Under the pieces are notes generated by a model. That model saw only the letters and a list, made by a program, of their open reading frames with translations, had not been told where the DNA came from and searched no databases. Shown here in pieces: positions 16,667-25,182 of a stretch of 64,000 nucleotides of DNA. Location of the stretch: positions 1 to 64,000 of the forward strand of contig NZ_JOAK01000029.1 of the NCBI RefSeq assembly GCF_000720455.1. Reading direction: 5' to 3'. Source of the stretch: Streptomyces virginiae (GTDB lineage Bacteria; Actinomycetota; Actinomycetes; Streptomycetales; Streptomycetaceae). Both the position numbers and the translations under genes were made by a program. Position 1 is the first letter of the stretch. The number at the start of each line of letters is the position of its first letter.

Positions 16667-18742
16667 TCAGCCGCGCTGGAAGAACTCCACCTCCGCGAGG
16701 GCGAGATGCCGGTCCGGAGCCGACCCGGCGGGTTCTTCCAGGGTCAGCCGGATCGTCGTGACGTCGCTGATTCCGAGGGGGAAGGTCTGCGGTCCGGGCT
16801 TGTCGCTGAGGACGAGCTTCTTGTGGACCGTGGCGCCGTCCCGGTCCGTCACCTCCATGTCGATGCGCAGCGCCCGCCCCTGCTTCGCGTACTCCTCGGG
16901 TGCGGGTGAGGCGCCGTTGGTGACGATCACGTCGACGAGGCGGAACGGCTTGCCGAAGGTGTACGTCGCCGACGTGCCGGGGGCGGGCGCGCCCCAGTAG
17001 CGGTTGCTGAGGCCGTCCGTGCTGTGGGCCACGGGGTGTCCGGGGAGTTCGGCGGTCGCCTGGACACGGGTCGGGGTCACCGCCTTGGCCTTGCCGAGCT
17101 TGTCCCGGGTGTCCTCCATGAGGTGGCGTCCGGCCGGCAGCAGCAGGAAGGCGGCCGCGCACAGGGCCAGTACGACGCCCAGGACCACCAGGAAGCGGAC
17201 CAGGCGGCCGGAGCCGGCCCGGGTACGGCGGCGGAACGGCCAGACGGTCCGCCACCACGGCAGGGGGGCCGCGATGGTGGTGGGCGTCAGCGGTGTCGCG
17301 CAGCGGCGGCAGAAGCGGCGGTCGGGCGGGTTGGGGGTGCCGCAGGCCGGGCACGGTGCGCCGGTGACGTCGTCGCTCGCCGGGAGGGGGCGTACGACGG
17401 GGCGCGGCGCGACGGCCCTGGCGGGCAGTACGGGAGCCGGGGACGCCACTGGTGGGGTGGCGGGTGCTCGCGGTGCCGGTACCGGGCGTGCCGGTGCGGG
17501 GCGTGCCGGTGCCACGGGCGCGGGCGAGGATCCCGCCGAGGCGCCGGACGGCGCACCCGGCCGGGGCTCCGCGCCTGCGGCTGCGGACGCGGCCGGGCCG
17601 GACTCGGTGTCGGCGTTGGCGGCCGCGGCCGGGGCGGGCCTCCTGCGCAGCCAGGACAGCCACCGCCCCACGCGGGACGCGGGCGACTCTGATCCCGCCT
17701 CCGCCGCCGCGGCGTCCGACGAGCCGGCCCCTCCGGACTCCGTGCCGCCCTGCGGGGTGGCTTCCCGGGCCGTGCCGTCCTGGCTCGTGCCGCGTGGGGT
17801 GGGGGCTTCTTGGGCTGCGCCCTGCCTGGGTGTGTCGGCCTGAGGGGTGGCCGCCTGCCGGGCGTCTTCCTGAGCCGTGCCGCTCTGGGGTGTGCCGGTC
17901 TGCGGGGTCGGCCCCTGGGCCGTACCGCCAGGGGCGTTGGTCTCTTGGGCTGCGCCCTGCCTGGGTGTGACGGCCTGAGGAGTGGCCGCCCGCCGGGCGT
18001 CCTCCTGAGCCGTGCCGCCCTGAGCCGTGCCGCCCTGAGCCGTGCCGCCCTGAGCCGTGCCGCCCTGGGGCGGCACGCTCCGGGACGTGCCGCCTTGCGG
18101 CGTCGGGCTCTGGAGGGTGCCGGTCTGCGGGGTGGGCCCCTGGGTCGTACCGCCAGGGGCGGCGGTGTCTTGGGCTGCCCCCTGCCGGGGTGCGTCGGCC
18201 TGAGGGGTGGCAGCCTGCAACGTGCCGCCCTGGGGGGTGGCTTGCCGGGTCCGGCCACGGTGGGCCGCGTCAACGCCGGGCGCGCCGCTCCCGGCCGTGT
18301 CCTCCCGGGGCGTGTCGGCCTGGGGCGTGCCCGCCCGGGCGAAGGGCTCCGAGGCCGTGCCCTGTCGCGGCGTGCCGGTGCCAGGGGTGGCGCCCTGAAG
18401 GGTGCCCTCCTGGGTCCGCCCACCGTGGGCGGCCCCCGCCGGGGCCTGGCCGCTCTGGGCAGTGTCGGCCTGGGGTGTGGCTTCTCGGGCCGTGCCGCTG
18501 CGGGGCGTCCCGCCCGCGGCGGTGGGACCCTGGGGCATGTCGGCCTGAGGCGTGCCCCTTTGGGCGACGGTGTCCGGGGCCGTGCCCTCCCGCGGCGTGC
18601 CCGTGTCAGGGGTGTCCTCCTGGGGCCCGGTGTCCCGGGGGGTGGGGCGGCTGGGGGAGGACCAGTTGAGGTAGGCGCCGCAGTTGGTGCAGAAGTCGTC
18701 CGTCGGGGCGGTGGACGCCCCGCACGCGGGACACGTACGCAA
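16667..18742 (-). CDS. eCIS-locus zinc-ribbon / transmembrane / discoidin-like protein (CisA-like)
   Basis: 691 aa, last gene of the injection-system operon. Order: N-terminal zinc ribbon (CPAC at 4-7, CTNC at 18-21); a long Thr/Pro/Gln/Gly/Ala repeat region to about 400; a second zinc ribbon (CPAC near 463, CRRC near 478); a basic stretch PFRRRTRAG; one membrane helix (about 513-535); and an outer beta-sandwich of about 135 residues (SNRYWGAPAPGTSATYTF ... RHLALAEVEFFQRG) resembling discoidin/NADase-type glycan-binding domains. The ribbons would face the cytoplasm and the beta domain the wall. Start: TTG at 18742 (GGGAG 9 nt upstream), 5 nt after the previous stop; no ATG or GTG fits. By architecture and position it may correspond to CisA, which from memory links the S. 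coelicolor particle to the membrane; this is inferred. Confidence 0.75.
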   Translation of the reverse strand: MRTCPACGASTAPTDDFCTNCGAYLNWSSPSRPTPRDTGPQEDTPDTGTPREGTAPDTVAQRGTPQADMPQGPTAAGGTPRSGTAREATPQADTAQSGQAPAGAAHGGRTQEGTLQGATPGTGTPRQGTASEPFARAGTPQADTPREDTAGSGAPGVDAAHRGRTRQATPQGGTLQAATPQADAPRQGAAQDTAAPGGTTQGPTPQTGTLQSPTPQGGTSRSVPPQGGTAQGGTAQGGTAQGGTAQEDARRAATPQAVTPRQGAAQETNAPGGTAQGPTPQTGTPQSGTAQEDARQAATPQADTPRQGAAQEAPTPRGTSQDGTAREATPQGGTESGGAGSSDAAAAEAGSESPASRVGRWLSWLRRRPAPAAAANADTESGPAASAAAGAEPRPGAPSGASAGSSPAPVAPARPAPARPVPAPRAPATPPVASPAPVLPARAVAPRPVVRPLPASDDVTGAPCPACGTPNPPDRRFCRRCATPLTPTTIAAPLPWWRTVWPFRRRTRAGSGRLVRFLVVLGVVLALCAAAFLLLPAGRHLMEDTRDKLGKAKAVTPTRVQATAELPGHPVAHSTDGLSNRYWGAPAPGTSATYTFGKPFRLVDVIVTNGASPAPEEYAKQGRALRIDMEVTDRDGATVHKKLVLSDKPGPQTFPLGISDVTTIRLTLEEPAGSAPDRHLALAEVEFFQRG
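18010..18069 (-). repeat. 15-bp tandem repeat inside the zinc-ribbon gene
   Basis: Four head-to-tail copies of CCGTGCCGCCCTGAG (the last ends CTGGG) encode Thr-Ala-Gln-Gly-Gly repeats in the linker of the zinc-ribbon protein. The wider region 17760-18620 is built of related degenerate Thr-Pro-Gln / Thr-Ala-Gln units, so copy number may vary between strains. Confidence 0.85.
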
Positions 18743-18747
18743 TGCCG

Positions 18748-19320
18748 TCAGCTCCCTTCGGCCGTGGGCGGCCCGGGCAGGATCTCCACCCGGCAGGCCG
18801 TGTGGACGGGACACAGGGTGTGGACGAGGGCACGGACCCGGTCCGCGTCCACCTCGTACGCGGCGCCCGGGCCGCGCGGCCACACCCGTACGAGGACCTC
18901 GCCGGACGGAGCCGGCGCCGGTTCGGTGCCGGCCGTGCGGGACCAGACGGCGGTGCCGTCCCCGCTGACGTCGGCGGACACGCCCAGTACCAGGCGCAGG
19001 GCTTCGACCAGGCCGCGCCGGGTGCCGCGCCACCGGTGGAGTTCCACCGCGCGGGCCACCGCCTCGCGCCGCAGTGCGGTCGGCCAGTCGGGGTCGTCGG
19101 CGCCGCCGACCCAGGAGGCCAGCCAGGCCAGGAAGTCGGCCGGGGCCAGCCGGGGGTCGAAGTACGAGGGCAGGTTGTCGAGGGTCGTGAACACCGGGGC
19201 CAGGACGGTGTCCAGGCCGGCCGTGAACCGCTGGGCGAAGTCGTCGTCGGAGTACAGCGCGGGCAGTTGCCCGCCGATCGGGTGCCGGCTGGGGAGGCCG
19301 GGTACGGCGGCGCGGCTCAT
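18748..19320 (-). CDS. eCIS tail protein (phage tail protein I / TIGR02242-like)
   Basis: 190 aa. Starts MSRAAVPGLPSRHPIGGQLPALYSDDDFAQRF; the LPALYSDDDFAQRF..LD segment followed by FDPRLAPADFLAWLASWVG and LRREAVARAVELHRWRGTRRGL is the signature of the TIGR02242 phage-tail family. Members are baseplate wedge components encoded just after baseplate J. ATG at 19320 overlaps the baseplate J stop (ATGA), so translation is coupled. Unlike Afp12 homologues of entomopathogenic particles it is very short, as in other actinobacterial loci. Confidence 0.85.
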   Translation of the reverse strand: MSRAAVPGLPSRHPIGGQLPALYSDDDFAQRFTAGLDTVLAPVFTTLDNLPSYFDPRLAPADFLAWLASWVGGADDPDWPTALRREAVARAVELHRWRGTRRGLVEALRLVLGVSADVSGDGTAVWSRTAGTEPAPAPSGEVLVRVWPRGPGAAYEVDADRVRALVHTLCPVHTACRVEILPGPPTAEGS

Positions 19321-21302
19321 CCGTGCACCCCCGTCCCCGGCTCGGGCTCGGTGACGACCACCTGGTGCTGGTAGGAGAAGACGAGCGTGCCCGTCCCGAT
19401 GTCGATGCGGTCGACGGGGGCGCCGCGCCGTCCCGTGATCGGGTCGGCGGCGAACATCCGGATCTCCTCCACCAGGACGTCCCCGATGGCGCGTTGCAGT
19501 ACGCCGAACACCTCGCCGTACTGCACGGGCCGGCCGAACGGCCAGCCGGTGCCGTCGGGTCCGCCGTGCAGCGGGTTGAGGTGCCGGTACAGGGCGGCGA
19601 GCGCCGCGTCGCGCACCCGGTCGGCGTCCGCGGCGGGTGCAGACAGCCGGGCGACGACGGTGACGCCCTGGTAGACGGGCGGTTCCACGACGAGGCTGGT
19701 GCCGATCAGGCGCCGCTCGTCGAGGGTGTCGGTGATCGCGGTGAGGACCTGGTCGGAGGGGATCAGCTGCTCGAAGCGGAGCCGGTCGCCCTCGTCGGCG
19801 ACGGCGTCCGGCACCACCAGGACCCGTACCGGGCCGGCGCCGCGTCCGCCGTCCGTGGCGGGCAGGCAGCGGACCCGGCGTACCGAGGGCGCCGCCCGGC
19901 GGGCGATGATCTCGTAGTCCTCCGCGGTCACGGCGCGTTCCTGCATGCGCAGGGCCTCCGGGGCGCGCAGCTTGGCGTTGTCGATGGTCTCCCCGGCGAC
20001 ACCGCCGCGTGCCGCCTCCCGGTTGGTGACGCGGGCGACGTACGGGACGGAGCTGCGCAGTACGGAGATCGCGCCGCGCGAGACGTTGCCGGCCGGGCCG
20101 CCGCCGGTGCGGTAGCGGGTCACGCGGATCTGGGAGCCCTTGGGCGGTACGGCGCCGCAGGCGCGCAGCGTGCCGTCGGCCTCGCGGAGCACCGGCGGGA
20201 AGGAGAACTCGCCGGTGGTGGCGTCGACGCGGACGTGCCGGTCGTCGGGTCCGGAGCGGCCGAAGTGCTCGACGACGTCCCAGCGCTGCCAGCCCTCGGG
20301 GGAGGACACCTCCACCACCGGGGGTTCCCTGTCGAGGAGTACGGGCGGGCGGCCGAGGCGGAAGCTCTGTCCGGCCACGCCTTCCGAGGCGCCGAGCGGT
20401 ACGTCGTTCACGCGCTCGGCGTGTTCCACGGTCATGGTGCCGCCGACGGTGAAGACGGCGGCCTCGCGGACGGTGGGGGACTCGGAGTAGAAGGGCTGGC
20501 CGGGTTCGGGCTCGGTGACCCGGCAGCGCAGCCAGCCGGCGCGGGTTCCGCTGATCACGGAGGCGGTGTGCCCGGCGGGGACGTACACGATGATCTCGCC
20601 GGGCCGGTTCAGGCCGCCGGTGCTGTCGGAGTCGGTGGCGCAGCGCTGCCAGCGGCCGCCGTCCCAGGCCTCCCACACCAGCGGGGGCTGGCGCGGGTCG
20701 ACGCCGACGCCTTCGACGCGGCTGTCCAGGCGCACCGCGACGACGCAGCGCGGCACGGCCGTCGGGAGGCCGAAGAGCAGGGCGTCGCCGGGTTCGGGCG
20801 TCGCCTGGAAGCAGGGTATGTCGCGGCCTTCGGTGAGCGCGCCGGTCCGGTCGGCGGGTTCGCCGGCGCGGGGCGCGCTGACCAGCCTCGTCAGTTCGCT
20901 GGGCAGGATCCGCAGGTCGTCGGTGGTGGCGAAGACGACGGCTTCCTCGGTGTCGCCGGACGCGGTCGTGACTTCGGTCGTCACCTCGGTGCCCGCGGGC
21001 AGGGTGACGGTGTCGGGCTGGGGGGCCGACAGCCAGAAGTCGACCTCGGCGGAGGCGGCCGACGGCGGGTACAGCTGGATGCCCAGCAGGTCGAGGAAGG
21101 CCAGGTAGTTCTTGTCCGGGACCCGGTTGAGCCGGTACAGGAGCTGGTCGACGAGGTAGGCGAACGTCTCGATGAGGGTGACGCCCGGGTCGGAGACGTT
21201 GTGGTCGGTCCACTCCGGCGCGCGCTGCTGCACGTACCGCTTCGCCTCGTCGACGAGTTGCTGGAACCGTCGGTCGTCCAGGTTGGGGGAGGGCAGGGCC
21301 AT
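19317..21302 (-). CDS. eCIS baseplate protein (gp47/baseplate J-like, Afp11 type)
   Basis: 661 aa. N-terminal WTDHNVSDPGVTLIETFAYLVDQLLYRLNRVPDKNY is the typical start of putative baseplate assembly proteins of this class. The central region carries many short beta-strands, and the second half has ALRMQERAVTAEDYEII and PSVRRVRCLP, matching the gp47/J core, then ALAALYRHLNPLHGG. It forms the baseplate wedge with the gp25-like protein encoded immediately upstream. The ATG overlaps the upstream stop by one base (TGATG). The role is structural; the particle is assembled in the cytosol. Confidence 0.92.
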   Translation of the reverse strand: MALPSPNLDDRRFQQLVDEAKRYVQQRAPEWTDHNVSDPGVTLIETFAYLVDQLLYRLNRVPDKNYLAFLDLLGIQLYPPSAASAEVDFWLSAPQPDTVTLPAGTEVTTEVTTASGDTEEAVVFATTDDLRILPSELTRLVSAPRAGEPADRTGALTEGRDIPCFQATPEPGDALLFGLPTAVPRCVVAVRLDSRVEGVGVDPRQPPLVWEAWDGGRWQRCATDSDSTGGLNRPGEIIVYVPAGHTASVISGTRAGWLRCRVTEPEPGQPFYSESPTVREAAVFTVGGTMTVEHAERVNDVPLGASEGVAGQSFRLGRPPVLLDREPPVVEVSSPEGWQRWDVVEHFGRSGPDDRHVRVDATTGEFSFPPVLREADGTLRACGAVPPKGSQIRVTRYRTGGGPAGNVSRGAISVLRSSVPYVARVTNREAARGGVAGETIDNAKLRAPEALRMQERAVTAEDYEIIARRAAPSVRRVRCLPATDGGRGAGPVRVLVVPDAVADEGDRLRFEQLIPSDQVLTAITDTLDERRLIGTSLVVEPPVYQGVTVVARLSAPAADADRVRDAALAALYRHLNPLHGGPDGTGWPFGRPVQYGEVFGVLQRAIGDVLVEEIRMFAADPITGRRGAPVDRIDIGTGTLVFSYQHQVVVTEPEPGTGVHG

Positions 21303-21724
21303 CAGTCCGCGACCATTTCCTCGGCCCCCTCCTCGGAGGGGATCGTGTAGAAGGGGAAGACCAGGTTGCGCCGGTCGTTGGTGGTGCGCACCGTGTAGTG
21401 CACATCGATGTAGAGGGTGCCCGCCTCGACGGCGTCGAAGGCCACGACGACGTCGTCGACGGTGATGCGGGGCTCCCAGCGTTCCAGTGCCTCGCGGACC
21501 TGCTGGGCGACGCGGCCGGCGGTGTCGCCGTCGCCGGGGGCGAAGACGTACTCGTGGATGCCGCAGCCGAACTCGGGCCGCATGGGGCGTTCGCCGGGCG
21601 CGGTGCCCAGGACGAGGCGGATGGCCTCTTCCAGCTCGCGTTCGCGTTCGACCATGGCGATCCCGCCGGTCGGTCCGACGCGCAGCGGGAACGCCCAGCC
21701 GCGGCCGATGAACCGTTCGCTCAT
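21302..21724 (-). CDS. eCIS baseplate wedge protein, gp25-like (Afp9 type)
   Basis: 140 aa. GPW/gp25 domain: IGRGWAFPLRV..., ELEEAIRLVLGTAPGERPMRPEFGCGIHEYVF is the diagnostic region (E-x-x-R preceding the conserved G-x-G loop), followed by VREALERWEPRITVDDVVV. In T4 and eCIS particles gp25 initiates sheath assembly on the wedge. The ATG overlaps the PAAR stop by one base, and its own stop overlaps the baseplate J start in the same way. Confidence 0.95.
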   Translation of the reverse strand: MSERFIGRGWAFPLRVGPTGGIAMVERERELEEAIRLVLGTAPGERPMRPEFGCGIHEYVFAPGDGDTAGRVAQQVREALERWEPRITVDDVVVAFDAVEAGTLYIDVHYTVRTTNDRRNLVFPFYTIPSEEGAEEMVAD

Positions 21725-22041
21725 CACACGCCTCCGATCAGGACGTCGAGGGCGCCGGTGAGGACCTGTGCGCCGCACGCGGTCTGGTCGCGGGCCCGGG
21801 CGGCGGGCAGTCCGCCGATGAGGACCGTTCCCGCGGTGAGGGCGGCCGGATTGGGGACGATCACGTTGGCCGGGCCGAGGGCGGCGTGCGGCGGGACCAC
21901 GCAGACGTGCAGGCTGCCCACGACGGCGGCGGGCCGGCCGCCGATCAGCACCGTGGCCACCGCGGCGGCGGCGCCGGGCGGTGGCGTGGCGAGCCGGCCA
22001 CCGTGGTTGGTGGGGTCGCCGGTACGGGCTGCGGCTGGCAT
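21724..22041 (-). CDS. PAAR-domain spike tip protein (Afp10 type)
   Basis: 105 aa. Made almost entirely of the PAAR fold: GDPTNHGG...VLIGGRPAAVVGSLHVCVVPP...NVIVPNPAALTAGTVLIGGLPAARARDQTACGAQVLTGALDVLIGG. The His and Cys positions match the metal site at the tip of the cone. It caps the VgrG spike encoded upstream. No C-terminal effector extension is present, so this tip carries no fused toxin. ATG at 22041, 66 bp after the spike gene. Confidence 0.93.
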   Translation of the reverse strand: MPAAARTGDPTNHGGRLATPPPGAAAAVATVLIGGRPAAVVGSLHVCVVPPHAALGPANVIVPNPAALTAGTVLIGGLPAARARDQTACGAQVLTGALDVLIGGV

Positions 22042-22107
22042 CGGGGCTCCTCGGGGACGGCGGTCGTGGTGCGGGGGCGGGCGGCAGGGGGTACGGGGGT
22101 ACGGGGG

Positions 22108-23925
22108 TCAGTTGATGCGGATGAGGCGGGCCTTGAGGACGGCGAGCAGGCCGCCGTTGACCGTGACGTCCGCGGTTCCGGACACCTTCACCGACCGGCC
22201 GCCGATGCTGACCCCGGCGGTGCCGTCGATGTCGACCTGGCGGCCGGACACCTTCACGGTGCCCTTGCGGGCGTCGAGCGTGATGCCGTTCTTGTCCAGG
22301 AGGACGGAGGTCAGCGGTCGGCCCCGGCCCGCGTACACGGTGAGTTCGATGCGGTCCCGGCGGTCGTCCATGCGTACTTCGAGCCGCTCGTCCCCGGTCA
22401 CCAGCCGCAGCCCGGAGGGCCCGGGCGCCGCCGCGTCGAGCAGCTCCACGCGGTGGCCCGAACGCGACACGATCGAGCGGCGGTTGACCTTGCCGCTGGT
22501 CTTGTCGATCAGCGGCACGTCGTGCGGTGAGGGCTGGTCCACGCCGTTGTAGAGGCCGCCGATGACGTACGGGCTGTCGAGCAGGCCCTGCTCGAAGCCC
22601 ACCAGCACCTCGTCGTTGACCTCGGGGCTGACCACGCCGCCGCCGCCCTTGCCGCCCCACTGGACCGTGCGCACCCAGTCGCTGACGTAGGTGTCGTCCA
22701 GCCACGGGAACTTCAGCCGTACCGCGCCCCGTTGGGAGCCGTTCGGCTCGCGTACGTCCGTCACCACGCCGATCGCCAGGCCGGGGATGCGCGGCCCGCG
22801 CCCGGGGGCGTTGGCGCCGGTGACCAGGCCGGTCAGGGAGCGGTCGGGGCTGGCGCTGACCCACACGGTGGTGCGGAAGCCGCCGTGCGGTTCCAGGACG
22901 TGCTGGACGGCGGTGGCGGTGTACCGGCCGGAGAACGCCTGTCCGACGTTGCCGAGCGCGACCGGTTTGCCGGCCCGCAGCAGCGGGTTGCCCTCGGCGA
23001 CCGCCTCCAGCTCGCCGAAGCCGGAGCTGATCTGGGCCGCGGCCGCCTTCGCGACCGCCGTCGTCTCGGCCTGCGTGCGGTAGGGGGTGTCGGTGACGGG
23101 CACGGCCGCCGCACCGAAGCGTGCGGCGGTCTGGGGGCCGAGGCCCGGCACCACCGTGTCGCTGACCACGGACGGCTGCTCGGCGACCAGCGGCCGCTTC
23201 GTGGTCACGTCCCAGCCGCGCACCTGCACCTTCGACGCGCCGTCGGCGGCCGTCAGCGCGGCCCGCAGGGCGATGAGGTTGCGCCCGTACTCCAGCACCA
23301 TCGGGTCGCGGACCGCCGACGTCGACGGGGCGGGCGCCCCCGAAGCCTTCACGGGCCGGGTGAACTGCAGGAGCCCCTTGTCGTCGACGCGGACCTGTGC
23401 GCCGCTCTCCCCGGCGAGGAACTGCAGGAAGTCCCAGTCGGAGACGTTCGCCTGGGACAGCTGCTTGTACGTGACCGGAGCGGCCTCCACCTTCCCGACG
23501 GCGAGTCCGGCGCCGGCGGCCACCTTGCGGACGATGGCGGCGGCCGTCATGTTCCGGTAGGCCACGACCTTGCGGCCGCGCTGGAGGCGGTGCGCCTTGG
23601 AGTAGGCGCGTACGACGGTGAACGAGCCGGTGCGGTCCCGGTCGATCTCCAGGGCCGTGACCTCGCCGTTGAACAGCCGTTCCCGTGACTGCCCCTTCAC
23701 GGTCGCCACCGACACCCGCAGCAGGGTGCCGATGGTGATGCCGGTGGCGCGCAGGAACTCGTGGTCGGGGTCGCGGTAGGTGAGCACCGCGGTGTCGGGC
23801 AGGCCCACGTTCTCGTCGACGACGCAGCTGACCAGCTGCGCCGCCCAGATCTGCGGCAGTTCGCCGGGGGCTTCCACGATGGGGTCTGCCGCGAACGACC
23901 GGCCCCCGGTCTCGGACCCGCTCAC
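22108..23925 (-). CDS. VgrG-like spike protein (Afp8 type)
   Basis: 605 aa. Order: phage late-control gpD-like domain (about 1-330; LVSCVVDENVGLPDTAVLTYRD..., SDWDFLQFLAGESGAQ), the gp5 OB-fold (about 385-480; IGVVTDVREPNGSQRGAVRLKFPWLDD, then GGKGGGGVVSPEVNDEVLVGFEQG) and a C-terminal beta-helix with repeating Asp/Gly/Val strands. It forms the trimeric spike inside the baseplate. Start: GTG at 23925 overlapping the LysM stop (GTGA), with GAGGAGGAG upstream. No C-terminal enzymatic extension is seen. Confidence 0.93.
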   Translation of the reverse strand: MSGSETGGRSFAADPIVEAPGELPQIWAAQLVSCVVDENVGLPDTAVLTYRDPDHEFLRATGITIGTLLRVSVATVKGQSRERLFNGEVTALEIDRDRTGSFTVVRAYSKAHRLQRGRKVVAYRNMTAAAIVRKVAAGAGLAVGKVEAAPVTYKQLSQANVSDWDFLQFLAGESGAQVRVDDKGLLQFTRPVKASGAPAPSTSAVRDPMVLEYGRNLIALRAALTAADGASKVQVRGWDVTTKRPLVAEQPSVVSDTVVPGLGPQTAARFGAAAVPVTDTPYRTQAETTAVAKAAAAQISSGFGELEAVAEGNPLLRAGKPVALGNVGQAFSGRYTATAVQHVLEPHGGFRTTVWVSASPDRSLTGLVTGANAPGRGPRIPGLAIGVVTDVREPNGSQRGAVRLKFPWLDDTYVSDWVRTVQWGGKGGGGVVSPEVNDEVLVGFEQGLLDSPYVIGGLYNGVDQPSPHDVPLIDKTSGKVNRRSIVSRSGHRVELLDAAAPGPSGLRLVTGDERLEVRMDDRRDRIELTVYAGRGRPLTSVLLDKNGITLDARKGTVKVSGRQVDIDGTAGVSIGGRSVKVSGTADVTVNGGLLAVLKARLIRIN

Positions 23926-24647
23926 CGCTGCTCCTCCTCGCCGTGCTGGTCCCGTGTGCCCGGCACCACGATCTCGCTGCCGGGTACGAGGGCCATGGGG
24001 TCGTCTATGCCGTTGGCCTCGGCGATGACCCGCCAGGCCGTCGCGTCGCCGTATTCGCGCCAGGCCAGCATGGCCAGGCTGTCGCCCGCCACCACGGTGT
24101 GCGTGCTGCGGGCGGTGCGTGATCCGGAGGTCGGGTTCTGACCGGGCGGGTCGACGCTCGCCTCTTCGATGGACAGCGAGCAGGTGGCCCGCAGCGGCTT
24201 TCCGTCGACGTCGAAGAGCGTGTACGACACCGACAGGTTCGACAGGACCCCGTCGAAGGAGGTGGTCCGCGCGCTGCCCCACTCGAAGCGCACCCACGGG
24301 CTCGCCGGCTTCTTGCGGCCGAGGCTGGCCGGGGTCGGCACGCACGCCTTCATCAGCTTCTCCACCGCCTGCTCGACCGAGTTGTCGTGGGTGGCGGTGG
24401 CGTCGAGGAACACTTCCAGGCTCAGGGTGCGCGGGCCACTGCCCACGAACTCGGGCAGCGCCGACTGGCCCGCCATGCGGGACGGGGAGCGCCGCCATTC
24501 GGTGGTCTTGCCCAGTTGCAGGGTCGACGGGTTGAACTGCAGGTCGAGCCGGGCGATCGTCCCGCCGGGCTTGGCGCCGACCGAGGCCGGGGGCTCCTTG
24601 AGGGTGAGCTGGGCCCGGGCGCGGCTGGCGCGTGCCGAGGATGCCAT
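23922..24647 (-). CDS. LysM-domain hub/tube-baseplate adaptor (Afp7 type)
   Basis: 241 aa. The N-terminal half contains the family segment LDLQFNPSTLQLGKTTEWRR and GPRTLSLEVFLD. The C-terminal 50 residues are a LysM (HTVVAGDSLAMLAWREYGDATAWRVIAEANGIDDP...PGSEIVVPG). In eCIS this protein, like T4 gp53, clamps the wedge around the hub. It is coupled to the spike gene downstream by GTGA. ATG at 24647. No signal peptide, so the LysM is structural and not a secreted wall binder. Confidence 0.92.
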   Translation of the reverse strand: MASSARASRARAQLTLKEPPASVGAKPGGTIARLDLQFNPSTLQLGKTTEWRRSPSRMAGQSALPEFVGSGPRTLSLEVFLDATATHDNSVEQAVEKLMKACVPTPASLGRKKPASPWVRFEWGSARTTSFDGVLSNLSVSYTLFDVDGKPLRATCSLSIEEASVDPPGQNPTSGSRTARSTHTVVAGDSLAMLAWREYGDATAWRVIAEANGIDDPMALVPGSEIVVPGTRDQHGEEEQR

Positions 24648-24722
24648 GCCGTGGACTTCCTTCCGGGGCGGCGACGAACGGGACGGGGGCGAACGGTGCA
24701 GGGGCGAGGTGGAGTTGCGGGG

Positions 24723-25148
24723 TCAGGAGGGCAGCAGGCCCGCGTGGGCGATCTCCAGGGTCTCCACCGCCGCCGCGGAGTTGGCGGGGTCGAAGGACGG
24801 CCCCTGCCAGCGCACCGGGACGATCCCGAAGACCTGCCAGCTGATGATCCGGCTCAGGTCGGGCCGCAGCGCCACGATCTCGCCGTCCTTCGGTTCGACC
24901 CGCCGCAGCGTCTCGTCCAGCCAGCGGGCGATCTTCGCCGTGTCGGCGGTGACGGGCCGGGTGAGGGTGATGTTCGACCAGGTCACGCGGCCGGGCAGCT
25001 GCCAGGTGAAGCCGTTGTTGCCGCCCTCGGCGTAGCTCTCCATCTCGACCTCGGCGCCCATGCCCGAGCAGGTGTGGAAGGCGCCCAGGTCGTTGCCGCC
25101 GATCGCCAGCCGGAAGAACACGCTGGTCGCGAAGATGTTGTCCGTCAT
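24723..25148 (-). CDS. Second inner-tube protein (Afp5 type, tube initiator)
   Basis: 141 aa. T4 gp19-like tail-tube fold: MTDNIFATSVFFRLAIGGNDLGAFHTCSGMGAEVEMESYAEGGNNG is a standard start. The end differs from the main tube protein at 28.9 kb. Its position between the LysM hub gene and the disordered protein matches the tube paralogue that forms the first ring on the hub. ATG at 25148, 34 bp after the large upstream gene. Confidence 0.92.
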   Translation of the reverse strand: MTDNIFATSVFFRLAIGGNDLGAFHTCSGMGAEVEMESYAEGGNNGFTWQLPGRVTWSNITLTRPVTADTAKIARWLDETLRRVEPKDGEIVALRPDLSRIISWQVFGIVPVRWQGPSFDPANSAAAVETLEIAHAGLLPS

Positions 25149-25182
25149 CGGTCCGTCGTCCGTTTCTCGTTCGTACGTGTTC

